Source: Marimonas arenosa | GTDB taxonomy: Bacteria; Pseudomonadota; Alphaproteobacteria; Rhodobacterales; Rhodobacteraceae | Direction: 5' to 3' | Length of the DNA: 64,000 nt | NCBI RefSeq assembly: GCF_030848945.1 | Contig: NZ_JANHAX010000001.1 | Location: forward strand, 930,001-994,000 | Part shown: positions 19,096 to 28,517 of the stretch, in pieces | Layout of the letters: each line of letters starts with the position of its first letter | Numbering within the stretch: position 1 is the first letter of the stretch | Made by a program: the position numbers and the translations under genes | The notes under the pieces: model-generated | What the model saw: the letters and a program-made list of their open reading frames with translations, nothing else | Database searches by the model: none | Told to the model about the DNA's origin: nothing

Positions 19096-20919
19096 TCAGG
19101 CGGCTTGTTCTTCCTGCTCCGCCGCCTGCCGTGCCCACAGGCTGGCATAGCGGCCCTGCCGCGCCAGGAGATCGGCGTGATGGCCCTCCTCCACGATCTC
19201 GCCATTCTCCAGCACGATGATCCGGTCGGCATCGGCAATGGTGCTCAGCCGGTGGGCAATGGTGATCACCGTCCGTCCCTGTCCTGCCCGTTGCAGCGCG
19301 CCCTGAATTTCCTGTTCGGTCTCGGTATCGAGCGCACTGGTGGCCTCGTCCAGAAGCAGGATCGGTGGGTTCTTAAGCAACGTCCGGGCGATCCCCACCC
19401 GCTGTTTCTCCCCGCCCGACAGCTTCAGCCCGCGCTCCCCCACCGCCGTGTCATAGCCTAGCGGAAGCCCTTGAATGAACTCGTGAATCTGCGCCGACTT
19501 GGCCGCCGCGACGATTTCCTCTTCGGTGGCGCCATCCTTGCCATAGGCGATGTTGTAGCGGATCGTGTCGTTGAACAGTACGGTGTCCTGCGGCACCACG
19601 CCGATGGCATCGTGCAGGCTTTTCTGCGTCACGTCACGCACGTCCTGCCCGTCGATTTCCAAGCTTCCGCCCTGAACGTCATAGAACCGGAACAAAAGCC
19701 GCCCGATGGTCGACTTGCCTGACCCCGACGAGCCCACGATTGCCACCGTCTGCCCGGCGGGCACCTCCAGGCTCACCCCCTTCAGGATCGGCCGCTCGGT
19801 CTCATACCCGAAGCGCACATCGTCGAGCCTGACCGTCCCCCCGTCCACTCGCAGCGGCGTCGCACCGGGCTTGTCGGACACTTCCGCCGGTTGCTCAAGC
19901 AGATCGAACATTTCTCCCATGTCCACAAGGGCTTGGCGGATTTCGCGATAGACCGTGCCGAGGAAATTCAAGGGCATGGTGATCTGGATCATGTAGGCGT
20001 TGACCATGACGAAATCGCCCACGGTCAGATGCCCCTGCTCGACCCCGATCGCCGCCATCACCATCACCGCAACCAGCCCGCCGGTGATCAGGAAAGCCTG
20101 ACCGAAGTTCAGAAAGGCCAGCGAATAGGCGGTCTTCAGTGCCGCCTGCGCATATTTTGCCATCGCCCCGTCATAGCGCGTGGCTTCGCGCTCCTCGGCC
20201 CCGAAATACTTGACTGTCTCGAAATTCAACAGGCTGTCGATCGCCTTCTGGTTGGCATCCGTGTCCTGATCGTTCATCTCGCGGCGCAGCTTCACCCGCC
20301 ACTCGGTCACCTTGAACGTGAACCAGACGTAAAGCGCGATGGTTAGCGCCACAGCTGCCAGGTACCAGGCGTCGAACAGGAAGAACAGCACGCCTGCGAT
20401 CATCAACAGTTCCAGCACCAGCGGCCCGATGCTGAACAGAAGAAAGCGCAGTAGGAATTCCACCCCCTTCACCCCGCGCTCGATGATCCGGCTCAACCCG
20501 CCGGTCTTGCGGGTGATGTGATAGCGCATCGACAGTTGGTGGATGTGGCGGAAGGTCTCCAGCGCCAGCTGGCGCAGCGCCCGCTGCCCGACCGCGGCGA
20601 AAATTGCGTCACGCAGCTGCTGGAACCCGTTCGACATCAGCCGTGCAATCCCATAGGCCAACGTCAGCCCAACCGCGCCGAGGAGCAGGTCTGACGCTCC
20701 CTGTCCGCTCAGGCTGTCGACCGCCCATTTGTAAAGCACCGGCGTCGCCACCGCGATCAGCTTAGACAGCAGCAGCGCCAGCATCGCCAGCACCACGCGC
20801 CGCTTCACCCAAGCGTGCTCCGCCGGCCAAAGATAAGGCGCCACCCGGCGGATCGTGCGCCAACCGGAAATCCGTTCATCGTTCAGATTGGCATCAGTGT
20901 AGGTGCGGCGGCGGCGCAT
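19096..20919 (-). CDS. Atm1-type ABC half-exporter (membrane plus ATPase domain)
   Basis: A 607-residue half transporter that would act as a homodimer. Six membrane helices fill about residues 35-330. The ATPase domain has Walker A GSSGSGKST, the signature LSGGEKQR and Walker B ILLLDEATSALD. The N-terminal pattern WRTIRRVAPYLWP and overall length match the Atm1/HMT1 family, which moves glutathione conjugates or persulfides and is linked to iron-sulfur cluster supply and heavy metal tolerance. A single gene with no operon partner. The start gives MRRRRTYTDANLNDERISG, an arginine-rich cytoplasmic N-terminus. Confidence 0.9.
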   Translation of the reverse strand: MRRRRTYTDANLNDERISGWRTIRRVAPYLWPAEHAWVKRRVVLAMLALLLSKLIAVATPVLYKWAVDSLSGQGASDLLLGAVGLTLAYGIARLMSNGFQQLRDAIFAAVGQRALRQLALETFRHIHQLSMRYHITRKTGGLSRIIERGVKGVEFLLRFLLFSIGPLVLELLMIAGVLFFLFDAWYLAAVALTIALYVWFTFKVTEWRVKLRREMNDQDTDANQKAIDSLLNFETVKYFGAEEREATRYDGAMAKYAQAALKTAYSLAFLNFGQAFLITGGLVAVMVMAAIGVEQGHLTVGDFVMVNAYMIQITMPLNFLGTVYREIRQALVDMGEMFDLLEQPAEVSDKPGATPLRVDGGTVRLDDVRFGYETERPILKGVSLEVPAGQTVAIVGSSGSGKSTIGRLLFRFYDVQGGSLEIDGQDVRDVTQKSLHDAIGVVPQDTVLFNDTIRYNIAYGKDGATEEEIVAAAKSAQIHEFIQGLPLGYDTAVGERGLKLSGGEKQRVGIARTLLKNPPILLLDEATSALDTETEQEIQGALQRAGQGRTVITIAHRLSTIADADRIIVLENGEIVEEGHHADLLARQGRYASLWARQAAEQEEQAA

Positions 20920-21020
20920 GCAATCGTCCTTCTGGCAGTCGGAACCCTACAGATAAGGCGCTTGCCGCCGGGATACCAGCCATGCCGCGCCAGCGGCGTC
21001 GCGGTGCCGCAGCCGAATGC

Positions 21021-22424
21021 TCAGTCGCGCGGAATATCGAACACCTGCCCGGGATAGATCAGGTCGGGGTCGCGGATCCGGTCCTTATTGGCCTCGAACA
21101 GCCGCACGTAAAGAAGACCCTCGCCATAAGCATCGCGCGCGATCGCCCAGAGCGTGTTGCCGGGCTGCACGGTGATCGCGGTCACGGTTCCGACCTCGGC
21201 CAGCACCTCCTGGGCTTCGCGCTTGAAGGGCGTTTCCACCCGGCTGACCACCTCGCCCTCTTCGTCCAGTTCGTCCACACGCAGGGTATAGACACCGGTA
21301 TCGACGTCCGGCAGCCCGGTGCGCCAGTTGCCGTCGGGCGAAATCCGTGACGTGGTCACGGGGCGGTTGTCGACATAAACCCGCACGAAACCGCTGCCCT
21401 GCCCGCGCCCGGACAGTTCGACCTCGCCCTCTTCGGAATAGGTGATGGTGTCGAGCGCCACCGCGCTCATGACTTCGGGCGGCATGGTGTCTCCGACCGG
21501 CGCGGGCGGCTGCACCAAGGTGGCCCCGTCGCTTCGGGTAATGATCACCGCCGGCGCCCGCGGCGCAGGGGCTGGGTTCTCCGCCGAGGCCAGCGCATCG
21601 CCAGACGGCGCCTCGGACGCCGGTGCGGGCTGCGGGTCCGGGCGAGGGCCAGGCGCTGCCGCAACCTCGCTCTCGGCACGGGCCGCCGGGGCAGGCTCCT
21701 CCGACATGGCCCCAGGCGCCGGATCGGCGGCCTCAGCCGGAGACGGCGTCTCCGCCTCTGCTATGTCTGTCGGTTGCTGCTGGTCCGGTGCGGCTTGCGG
21801 GCTTGCCGGTTCGACCGGGACGACGGCCGGCATCGGCGCGATCAACGCACTGCCGTCGGAAAACAGGACGGTCCCATCCGCCAGTGCCATGCGCAAGCGG
21901 ATCCGCCGCGGATTGTTCGAAGGTTCAAGCTGCAGGAACTGCACGAAACTCCCATCTCCGGCAGCAGCAACACGCGCGGCAGCCAGACCGTCCAGTTCGA
22001 TCGTGACCTCCGAACCAGGTTCGGCGCGCCCGGCCACGGTGGTGCTGCCGTCTGGTTCGACCCGCACCAGATCAAACCGAGGGGAGCGCGGGGCAAGGAC
22101 CGTGTCCTCGGTCGCAGCCGAGCCCTCGCCGGCCCGCTCCAGCGCCGTCGCAAGGGCCTCGGATATCACCTTCTCGGCGGACGGTGCGGGGTCTTCAGCC
22201 TGCCCGGCCGTGTCGGCCTCGGATGGCGGCGCGATCACGCTATCGTCTTCTGGCGCCGGGCTTTTCTTCGGCACCGCAACCGCTACCGGCGTGCCGTCTG
22301 ACGATGCTTCTTCACCGGGCGCGAACGCCCCGGAATACCACGCTACGCCTGCGGCCACGGCCAACGCCGCGACCCCAGCCAGCATCAGTCCTTGCGCGCC
22401 GCTCAGCCCAGTCCGTTCGCTCAT
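21021..22424 (-). CDS. LysM-domain cell-envelope protein
   Basis: A 467-residue protein: a short cytoplasmic start, one membrane helix (LMLAGVAALAVAAGVAWYSG), a long alanine/proline/glutamate-rich low-complexity region with Ig-like segments (residues about 130-200 and 330-400), and a C-terminal LysM domain beginning ITVQPGNTLWAIARDAYG. LysM binds peptidoglycan, so the protein probably spans the periplasm from inner membrane to wall. The start at 22424 has GGAGGGGAAGG upstream. Proteins with this layout are frequent next to LOG-family genes in Rhodobacteraceae, from memory. Specific role unknown. Confidence 0.85.
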   Translation of the reverse strand: MSERTGLSGAQGLMLAGVAALAVAAGVAWYSGAFAPGEEASSDGTPVAVAVPKKSPAPEDDSVIAPPSEADTAGQAEDPAPSAEKVISEALATALERAGEGSAATEDTVLAPRSPRFDLVRVEPDGSTTVAGRAEPGSEVTIELDGLAAARVAAAGDGSFVQFLQLEPSNNPRRIRLRMALADGTVLFSDGSALIAPMPAVVPVEPASPQAAPDQQQPTDIAEAETPSPAEAADPAPGAMSEEPAPAARAESEVAAAPGPRPDPQPAPASEAPSGDALASAENPAPAPRAPAVIITRSDGATLVQPPAPVGDTMPPEVMSAVALDTITYSEEGEVELSGRGQGSGFVRVYVDNRPVTTSRISPDGNWRTGLPDVDTGVYTLRVDELDEEGEVVSRVETPFKREAQEVLAEVGTVTAITVQPGNTLWAIARDAYGEGLLYVRLFEANKDRIRDPDLIYPGQVFDIPRD

Positions 22425-22533
22425 ATTTTTCCTTCCCCTCCGCGCCATGGCAGCTCGCGCGGTTGAGCCTCTTTAGCAACAAGGATAACACGGGTCAAAA
22501 CACCTCGTTGTCGCTGCCCGGAAAGCCCGCCCG

Positions 22534-23100
22534 ATGTCAATCCCCGCGCCCCAACCTTCGGTCTGCGTCTACTGCGGATCCCGCCCCGGCCAGAAACCCG
22601 CCTACATGTCCGCAGCCAGGGACTTCGGCACTGCCCTGGCCCGCGAAGGGTGGCGATTGGTCTACGGTGCCGGCGATGTCGGTCTGATGGGCGCCGTCGC
22701 CCGTGCCGCGCAGAACGCCGGGGGCGACACGTTCGGGGTGATCCCGGTCCACCTGATGCAGCTCGAGGTCGGCAAACGCGATCTTACCCGCTTTGTCGTC
22801 ACCGAGAACATGCATGAACGCAAAAAGGTCATGTTCATGAACTCCGACGCCATCGTGGTGCTGCCCGGCGGCGCGGGCTCGCTCGACGAGTTCTTCGAGG
22901 TACTCACCTGGGCCCAGCTCGGCCTGCACGCCAAACCGATCGTACTTTTGAACACCGACGCTTACTGGGATCCGCTGGCCGGGCTGCTCGATCACGTTAT
23001 CGGCGAAGGCTTTGCCGATGCCTCGCTGAAAGGGTTCCTCCACCTCGTTCCCACGCCAAGGGCCGCCATCGACGCCCTGCGCGCGGCCCTTGCCGAATGA
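22534..23100 (+). CDS. LOG-family phosphoribohydrolase (TIGR00730)
   Basis: A 188-residue Rossmann-fold protein of the Lonely Guy family. It starts VCVYCGSRPGQKPAY and has the GAGDVGLMGAVARA nucleotide-binding segment. Members cleave the N-glycosidic bond of nucleoside 5'-monophosphates, including AMP and cytokinin ribotides. The catalytic motif, usually PGGxGTxxE, reads PGGAGSLDE, a conservative Thr to Ser change. The gene converges on sodB and the two 3' ends share a hairpin. Confidence 0.9.
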   Translation: MSIPAPQPSVCVYCGSRPGQKPAYMSAARDFGTALAREGWRLVYGAGDVGLMGAVARAAQNAGGDTFGVIPVHLMQLEVGKRDLTRFVVTENMHERKKVMFMNSDAIVVLPGGAGSLDEFFEVLTWAQLGLHAKPIVLLNTDAYWDPLAGLLDHVIGEGFADASLKGFLHLVPTPRAAIDALRAALAE

Positions 23101-23128
23101 AAAAGCGGCCGCCGTCTCCGGCAGCCGC
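23100..23128 (-). terminator. Rho-independent terminator of sodB
   Basis: A ten-base-pair stem (arms 23105-23114 and 23119-23128, one G-U pair) with a TCTC/GAGA tetraloop; read leftward it is followed by TTTTT. It starts 27 bases past the sodB stop and touches the end of the LOG-family gene. Confidence 0.9.
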
Positions 23129-23155
23129 TCCGCAAGTCTTGACGAGATCAGCCGA

Positions 23156-23758
23156 TCACTTCATCCGGCCGGCGACATTCTCCCAGTTCACCAGGTTGTC
23201 GAGGAAGTTGGTCAGATAGGCCGGGCGTTTGTTGCGGAAATCGATGTAGTAGGAATGCTCCCACACGTCACAGCCCAAGAGCGCGGTCTGGTTGAAGCAG
23301 AGCGGGTTCACGCCATTTTCGGTCTTGGTCACCGCCAGCGAACCATCAGCGTTCTGTACCAGCCAGCACCAGCCCGAGCCGAACTGGCCTGCGCCGGCAG
23401 CAGAAAACTCTTCCTTGAACTTGTCGACCGAGCCGAACGCCTCAGTCAGCGCCTTTTCCAGCTCACCGGGCATACCGGCATCACCGGGGCCCATCATTTC
23501 CCAGAACTGCATGTGGTTCCAGTGCTGGCTGGCGTTGTTGAAAATCCCGTTCTGGGCCACGGCGCCGCCCTGATAGGTGCCCTTGACGATGTCTTCCAGA
23601 CTCTTGCCTTCCCACTCGGTGCCCGCGATCAGCTTGTTGCCGTTGTCGACATAAGCCTTGTGGTGCAGGTCATGGTGATATTCCAGCGTCTCGGCGCTCA
23701 TGCCTTTACCGGCCAGAGCGTCGTGGGCGTAGGGAAGATCGGGAAGTTCGAAAGCCAT
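23156..23758 (-). CDS. sodB: Superoxide dismutase, iron type
   Basis: A 200-residue Fe/Mn-family enzyme that converts superoxide to oxygen and hydrogen peroxide in the cytoplasm. Metal ligands are visible in LEYHHDLHHKAYV, in NNASQHWNHMQFW (second histidine) and in CDVWEHSYYIDFRN (aspartate and histidine). The glutamine in ASQHWNH, placed before the second ligand, together with FGSVDKFKEEF, favours the iron type, although cambialistic use cannot be excluded. It is a single gene with its own terminator. Confidence 0.96.
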   Translation of the reverse strand: MAFELPDLPYAHDALAGKGMSAETLEYHHDLHHKAYVDNGNKLIAGTEWEGKSLEDIVKGTYQGGAVAQNGIFNNASQHWNHMQFWEMMGPGDAGMPGELEKALTEAFGSVDKFKEEFSAAGAGQFGSGWCWLVQNADGSLAVTKTENGVNPLCFNQTALLGCDVWEHSYYIDFRNKRPAYLTNFLDNLVNWENVAGRMK

Positions 23759-23930
23759 GGGTTAGTCCCCCTGTTTGTCGCGTTTTACCATCGACATTCA
23801 CATGGGGGCCGCGGCGGGCAAAGGTCAAGGGGTCAAGCCAAGAACCCGACGGATTTTCTCGGTCTCACGCAACCGATGGTCGCCACTTCTGGCGACAAAA
23901 GGAACTTTCGCCCACTGGATCGGACGCGCG

Positions 23931-24344
23931 TCACTTGAGCACTTTGCACTGGGCTTCGCCCCATGGTCTGTTGTCCGCCCCGGACAGCGTGGCGTTGATG
24001 AATAGTTTCAACGTTTTGCGATCAAGGACCGCCGAGTACCGCACACGCGGAATAATCGCGCCAGTGTTGCTGGTCTTGACGTTCCGGACAGTCCATTTCA
24101 CACGAAAACGCTTCGCTGTGGCCTCAGCCAGTTGCGCCTTCATCGCTCCACCGTGGAAGGCTTCCGTGTAAGCATCGTGAATAGCCGCCGAATTGCTCGC
24201 CTCATCGATTGAAAAGAAAATCACTTCCGAAATCCAACCGTCTCGTCCCATCTTTATGCGATCACACTGATAGACGTCGGCATTTGCAGATGCCGCTGCA
24301 AGGCAAACCGCCATCGAAAGACATACTGATTTGAAAATCCGCAT
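23931..24344 (-). CDS. Exported protein of unknown function
   Basis: A 137-residue protein with a clear signal peptide (MRIFKSVCLSMAVCLAAASANA). The mature part begins DVYQCDRIKMGRDGWISE and ends GEAQCKVLK, so it holds two cysteines, one near each end, that could pair in the periplasm. The rest is mixed alpha/beta in character and I do not recognise a family. The gene is visibly less GC-rich than its neighbours and stands between sodB and soxG without a shared operon. Confidence 0.65.
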   Translation of the reverse strand: MRIFKSVCLSMAVCLAAASANADVYQCDRIKMGRDGWISEVIFFSIDEASNSAAIHDAYTEAFHGGAMKAQLAEATAKRFRVKWTVRNVKTSNTGAIIPRVRYSAVLDRKTLKLFINATLSGADNRPWGEAQCKVLK

Positions 24345-24457
24345 AGCCTCGCCCTTTCGTGTCTTCAAAAAAACTCTGGAACAACCGCTAGTAAGAAAAA
24401 ATTTCAACACCAAGCAGAAGGCGAAGGCCTTGATACATGTAAAACTTGAAAAATATG

Positions 24458-25027
24458 TCAGCCCAGCACTCCCACCTCGCTGCCGTCCTGCGCTGCCATG
24501 CACAGTACATCGAAGAGATAGCGCGCGACGGAGCGGAAACAGACCACGCGGAAGGTGTCATCTGCTGACATCCATACCGCCGCCGGCACCTGCGCCAGCC
24601 GCGAGCGGCGGATGATGTCCGGCCCGAAGGCCGCACGGGAGAAATCCACCGGCATCAGCTTGGCGAGAACGTCGCGTGCCTGCGCCCCGCTGACGTCGAA
24701 CACGGCGCGCGCGTCCGAGACGTTGACTGCCAGGAACTGCGCGCCAGCCAGGGATTTGGCCAGCGAATTGACGACCGCATCCGCCTTGTCGTGATCGCAG
24801 GTGATCAGCAACTCATCCGGCGACATCCAGGCCACTGCATAGCCGCCCGCCCGGGTGATTGCCCGCTGGCCCGGCACCGCCGCGTCGGTTGCGGTCTTCA
24901 CCGCCTTCACCATCGCCGCGCTGTCCAGATCACCGCGCAGGGTGACCATGCCCACCTGCCCGGCCTCTTCCACCCGCGCGATCCCGTCGAAACCTGCGCC
25001 GGCCAATGCGCTGACTGCCTCAGACAT
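24458..25027 (-). CDS. soxG: Sarcosine oxidase gamma subunit
   Basis: A 189-residue subunit of the heterotetrameric sarcosine oxidase. The family pattern is present: an N-terminal GIARVEEAGQVGMVTLRGDL and a middle VNVSDARAVFDVSGAQARDVLAKLMPVD, which resembles the folate-binding aminomethyltransferase fold. It overlaps the soxA stop by eight bases (ATGTCTGA), which fixes the start at 25027. It is the last gene of the operon. Confidence 0.93.
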   Translation of the reverse strand: MSEAVSALAGAGFDGIARVEEAGQVGMVTLRGDLDSAAMVKAVKTATDAAVPGQRAITRAGGYAVAWMSPDELLITCDHDKADAVVNSLAKSLAGAQFLAVNVSDARAVFDVSGAQARDVLAKLMPVDFSRAAFGPDIIRRSRLAQVPAAVWMSADDTFRVVCFRSVARYLFDVLCMAAQDGSEVGVLG

Positions 25028-28000
25028 TCTGCTTCTCCCCGTCGCGGTCATAGAACACCGGGTCAACGATCTTCGCCTTGTAAGTCTTCCCGTCGGTCCC
25101 CGGGAAATCGAGCACTTCGCCCATCCGGTCCGGTCCCTTGTGCACCAGCCCCATGGCAATGCCCTTGCCCAGGGTCGGCGAGAAGTAGGTCGAGGTCACC
25201 CGCCCCTGCACGTTGCGCTGGCCGTTGGCGTTGGTGCCCTCGGCTACCGCATAGGCTCCGTCCGGCAGGGCCGACCCATCGACCGTTTCAAGCCCCACCA
25301 ACTGCCATCGGTCGGGATTGTCCATGAAACTGCGCGCCTGCGCCCGCTTGCCCAGGTAGTCGTCCTTCTTCTTGGAAATCGCCCAGTTGAGCCCCAGATC
25401 CTGCGGGATGACCGTACCGTCGGTCTCGTCCCCGATCATGATAAAGCCTTTTTCGGCCCGCATCACGTGCAGCGCCTCGGTGCCATAGGGTGTCACGCCA
25501 TACTCTTCCCCGGCCTGCAGCAACCTTCCCCAAAAAGCGCGACCTACGCTGGCAGGCACGGCGATCTCATAGCTCAACTCGCCCGAGAAGGATATACGAT
25601 AAACTCGCGAGTTGACGCCGTCCAGCGTCACATCTTTCCAGGCCATGAACGGCAGTGATTCGGCGCTGATATCCTCGTCTGTTAGCTTCTCCAGAACCTT
25701 GCGGGCATTGGGGCCAACCACGGCGATCTGGGCATATTGCTCGGTCACGTTGGCGACGTAGACCTGCCAGTCCCACCATTCGGTCTGCAGCCATTCTTCC
25801 ATATGGGCATGGATGCGCTCGGCCCCGCCCGTGGTTGTGTGGCACAGGAAGGTGTCCTCGTCGATCCGCGCCACCACGCCGTCGTCGATCAGAAACCCGT
25901 TTTCGGAACACATCAGCCCGTATCGGCAGCGCCCCGGTTTCAGCGTGCTCATCATGTTGGTGTAGAGCATGTCGAGAAACTTCCCCGCATCCGGCCCCTT
26001 CACCACCAGCTTGCCCAGGGTCGAGGCATCCAGCAGCCCGAGGCTGTCGCGCGTCGCCATCACCTCGCGCGCCACCGCCGCAGCGTGACTTTCGCCCTTG
26101 CGCGGATAGCAATAGGGCCGCCGCCACTGGCCCACCGGCTCCCAGTGGGCGCCGTTTTCCTCGTGCCAGTCATGCATCGGGGTGCGCCGCAGCGGCTGGA
26201 AGGTCTCGGCGCGCGCCTCGCCGGCGATCGCTCCCATCGAGATCGGCGTGTAAGGCGGCCGGAAGGTGGTGGTGCCGACCTGCGGAATGGCTTCACCCAA
26301 TGCATTCGCAAGGGTGGCGAGGCCATTGATATTGCTCAGCTTGCCCTGATCCGTCGCCATGCCAAGCGTGGTATAGCGCTTGGTGTGCTCGACGCTTTCA
26401 TAGCCCTCGCGCGCAGCCAGCTGCACGTCACTGACCTTCACGTCGTTCTGGTAATCCAGCCAGGCCTTCATCCGCAGCTTGGCGCCCGCGCCCTGCGGCA
26501 TAAGCCAGACCGGCTCCATCGCCACCTCGTCATGCTCCGAAACGGTTGGCAGCGCGACGTCCCGCGTCTTGAAACCCAGTTCAGCAGCCGCCTGCGTCCC
26601 AGCTCTGACCGCCGTTCGCAGCGTTTCATAGAGGCCAAGCCCTTCGAAGTCCGTGTCCGTCTGCGCACCAGCCGCAACGCCTGCCGCCAACACGAACCCC
26701 TCTCCGTCCGCCCCGGTCGGTGAAGCCTCAGGATTGGGTTGGAACATCGCATACTTGTCATTCCAAACCAGCTTGCCGCCGCAATGCGACCACAGGTGCA
26801 CGACCGGCGACCAGCCGCCCGACATCGCCACCACGTCGCAGCCGATCTCTTCCTCGACCGCGCCCTCCCCGGCCTGCCGGCAGACCGCCACGCCTTCGAC
26901 GCGCTTCTTGCCATGCACCTTGGCGACGCCCATGCCGTTCAGCACCCGGATACCTTGCGCCTTGGCTTCCTCGGCCAGCGCCCCGCCACCGCCCGCGCGG
27001 GCGTCGAGGATCGCCGGTACCGAAAGCCCCGCCGCCTTCACCGCGATCGCGGTGCGATAGGCATCGTCGTTGTTGGTCACCACCACCACGCGGTCGCCCG
27101 GGCTCACCCCGTAATCGACGACATAATCCCGCACCGCGCTGGCCAGCATCACCCCCGGCACATCGTTGCCGGCAAAGCTCAGCGGCCGCTCGATGGCGCC
27201 AGTCGCCGTCACGATCCGCCCGGCCCGGATGCGCCACAGCCGGTGCCGCGGGCCCTTAGCCGCGGGCGCATGATCGCGCAGCCGCTGGTAACCCAGCATG
27301 TAGCCATGGTCATAGACCCCCGCCCCCATCATCCTTGTGCGCAGGGTGACGTTGCCCATTGCTTCCAGCGCCGCCACCGTGGCGGCGACGAAATCCTCGA
27401 CCGGCTTGCCGTCCACTTCGCCGCCATCCACCGGCGCCCGGCCGCCCCAATGCGGCGTCTGCTCCATCAGCAGCACCTTCGCCCCGGCCTCGCCCGCCGA
27501 TTTCGCGGCCATCAAACCGGCCACGCCGCCGCCGATCACCACGACATCGAAGAAGGCGTAATAGTGCTCGTAGGTATCGGCGTCGCGGTCTTTGGGCACC
27601 CGGCCCAGACCGGCCGACTGCCGGACGATGGGCTCGTAAAGGTGCTTCCAGGCAAAGCGCGGGAACATGAAGGTCTTGTAGTAGAACCCCGCCGGCAGGA
27701 ACCGGCTCAGCTTCGCATTGATCGCGCCCACGTCGAAATCGAGGCTGGGCCAGTGGTTCTGGCTGGCCGCCGTCAACCCGTCGAAAATCTCGGTCGTCGT
27801 CGCCCGCTGGTTCGGCTCGAACTTGCCGCCCTCGCCGAGGTTCACCAGCGCATTGGGCTCTTCCGCGCCGCTCGCCACCACGCCGCGTGGCCGGTGATAC
27901 TTGAAGCTGCGCCCCATCATCACCTGATCGTTGGCCAGAAGCGCCGCCGCCAGCGTATCGCCTTCAAAACCGCTCATCCGCTTGCCATTGAAGGTGAATT

Positions 28001-28055
28001 CCACTTGTTTGGCGCGGTCGATCCGCCGCCCGCCTTCCTTGAGACGCGTGCTCAT
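25020..28055 (-). CDS. soxA: Sarcosine oxidase alpha subunit
   Basis: A 1011-residue protein. The first hundred residues hold a ferredoxin-like domain without cysteine cluster; a dinucleotide fold starts at VVVIGGGVAGLMAAKSAG (residues 171-188) and binds NAD; the C-terminal third is the aminomethyltransferase (GcvT-like) part with tetrahydrofolate-site features. The complex oxidises sarcosine to glycine, giving 5,10-methylene-tetrahydrofolate and hydrogen peroxide. Start 28055 overlaps soxD by four bases. An upstream frame to 28190 is the antisense of soxD in character and was rejected. Confidence 0.97.
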   Translation of the reverse strand: MSTRLKEGGRRIDRAKQVEFTFNGKRMSGFEGDTLAAALLANDQVMMGRSFKYHRPRGVVASGAEEPNALVNLGEGGKFEPNQRATTTEIFDGLTAASQNHWPSLDFDVGAINAKLSRFLPAGFYYKTFMFPRFAWKHLYEPIVRQSAGLGRVPKDRDADTYEHYYAFFDVVVIGGGVAGLMAAKSAGEAGAKVLLMEQTPHWGGRAPVDGGEVDGKPVEDFVAATVAALEAMGNVTLRTRMMGAGVYDHGYMLGYQRLRDHAPAAKGPRHRLWRIRAGRIVTATGAIERPLSFAGNDVPGVMLASAVRDYVVDYGVSPGDRVVVVTNNDDAYRTAIAVKAAGLSVPAILDARAGGGGALAEEAKAQGIRVLNGMGVAKVHGKKRVEGVAVCRQAGEGAVEEEIGCDVVAMSGGWSPVVHLWSHCGGKLVWNDKYAMFQPNPEASPTGADGEGFVLAAGVAAGAQTDTDFEGLGLYETLRTAVRAGTQAAAELGFKTRDVALPTVSEHDEVAMEPVWLMPQGAGAKLRMKAWLDYQNDVKVSDVQLAAREGYESVEHTKRYTTLGMATDQGKLSNINGLATLANALGEAIPQVGTTTFRPPYTPISMGAIAGEARAETFQPLRRTPMHDWHEENGAHWEPVGQWRRPYCYPRKGESHAAAVAREVMATRDSLGLLDASTLGKLVVKGPDAGKFLDMLYTNMMSTLKPGRCRYGLMCSENGFLIDDGVVARIDEDTFLCHTTTGGAERIHAHMEEWLQTEWWDWQVYVANVTEQYAQIAVVGPNARKVLEKLTDEDISAESLPFMAWKDVTLDGVNSRVYRISFSGELSYEIAVPASVGRAFWGRLLQAGEEYGVTPYGTEALHVMRAEKGFIMIGDETDGTVIPQDLGLNWAISKKKDDYLGKRAQARSFMDNPDRWQLVGLETVDGSALPDGAYAVAEGTNANGQRNVQGRVTSTYFSPTLGKGIAMGLVHKGPDRMGEVLDFPGTDGKTYKAKIVDPVFYDRDGEKQNV

Positions 28056-28381
28056 GCGAATTCCCTCCAGCGCCAGCCAGGCCGCTTGGCAGTGATGGCG
28101 TCCCTGATCTCCTGCGGCGGCTCGGTGACCTGCGCCGAATAGCTGCCGAACACCTCCAGCGTCGCGGTGTCCCGCGCGACGTGAAACCACTTGCCGCAGC
28201 CGTTGACATGGCGCCAGCGCTCGAAATGCACGCCTCTTGGGTTCTCGCGATGGAACAGGTAGCCCTCGAAATCCTCGTCACTCGATCCGGGCCCGAACCG
28301 CTTGAGATGCGCCTCGCCGCCGCCGTGGAATTCGGTCTCTTCTGCCGTGACCCCGCAATAGGGGCAGTCAAGGATCAGCAT
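28052..28381 (-). CDS. soxD: Sarcosine oxidase delta subunit
   Basis: A 109-residue zinc-binding subunit. It begins MLILDCPYCGVTAEETEFHGGGEAH, with the CPYC pair that holds zinc together with later histidines, and contains the conserved GVHFERWRHVNGCGKWFHVARDT. It lies between soxB and soxA, the normal position. The 3' end overlaps the soxA start by four bases. Confidence 0.95.
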   Translation of the reverse strand: MLILDCPYCGVTAEETEFHGGGEAHLKRFGPGSSDEDFEGYLFHRENPRGVHFERWRHVNGCGKWFHVARDTATLEVFGSYSAQVTEPPQEIRDAITAKRPGWRWREFA

Positions 28382-28409
28382 GTTGCTCTCCCGTCTTGGT
28401 GACCACAGA

Positions 28410-28472
28410 GGGCCGCGCCTGCCTGGGCGGGCGCGCTTGTCGCGCCTGCCGGGGGACAGGCAGGCGCGGCCC
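28410..28472. repeat. Long intergenic stem-loop between soxB and soxD
   Basis: Two perfect 16-base arms (28410-28425 and 28457-28472) enclose a second inner stem of ten pairs with one G-T pair and a CTTGT loop; a six-base G-rich bulge lies on one side. The total is about 26 paired bases. A second weaker hairpin (CCGGAACG / CGTCCCGG) follows at once. No T-run follows on the leftward strand, so a simple terminator is unlikely. It resembles the short GC-rich intergenic repeats seen in Rhodobacteraceae genomes and may tune mRNA stability between soxB and soxDAG. Confidence 0.75.
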
Positions 28473-28517
28473 GGAACGCAAGCGTCCCGGGCAGATTGGT
28501 GGTGAGGTCAGGCCGCA

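Noticed and set aside
18716..19150. Possible small gene between the TauD-like and ABC genes
   Set aside because: Overlaps the ABC gene end, has no good ribosome site and no family resemblance.
28055..28190. Longer N-terminus for soxA starting at 28190
   Set aside because: The extension overlaps soxD completely; the ATG at 28055 gives the normal SoxA start and a standard four-base overlap.
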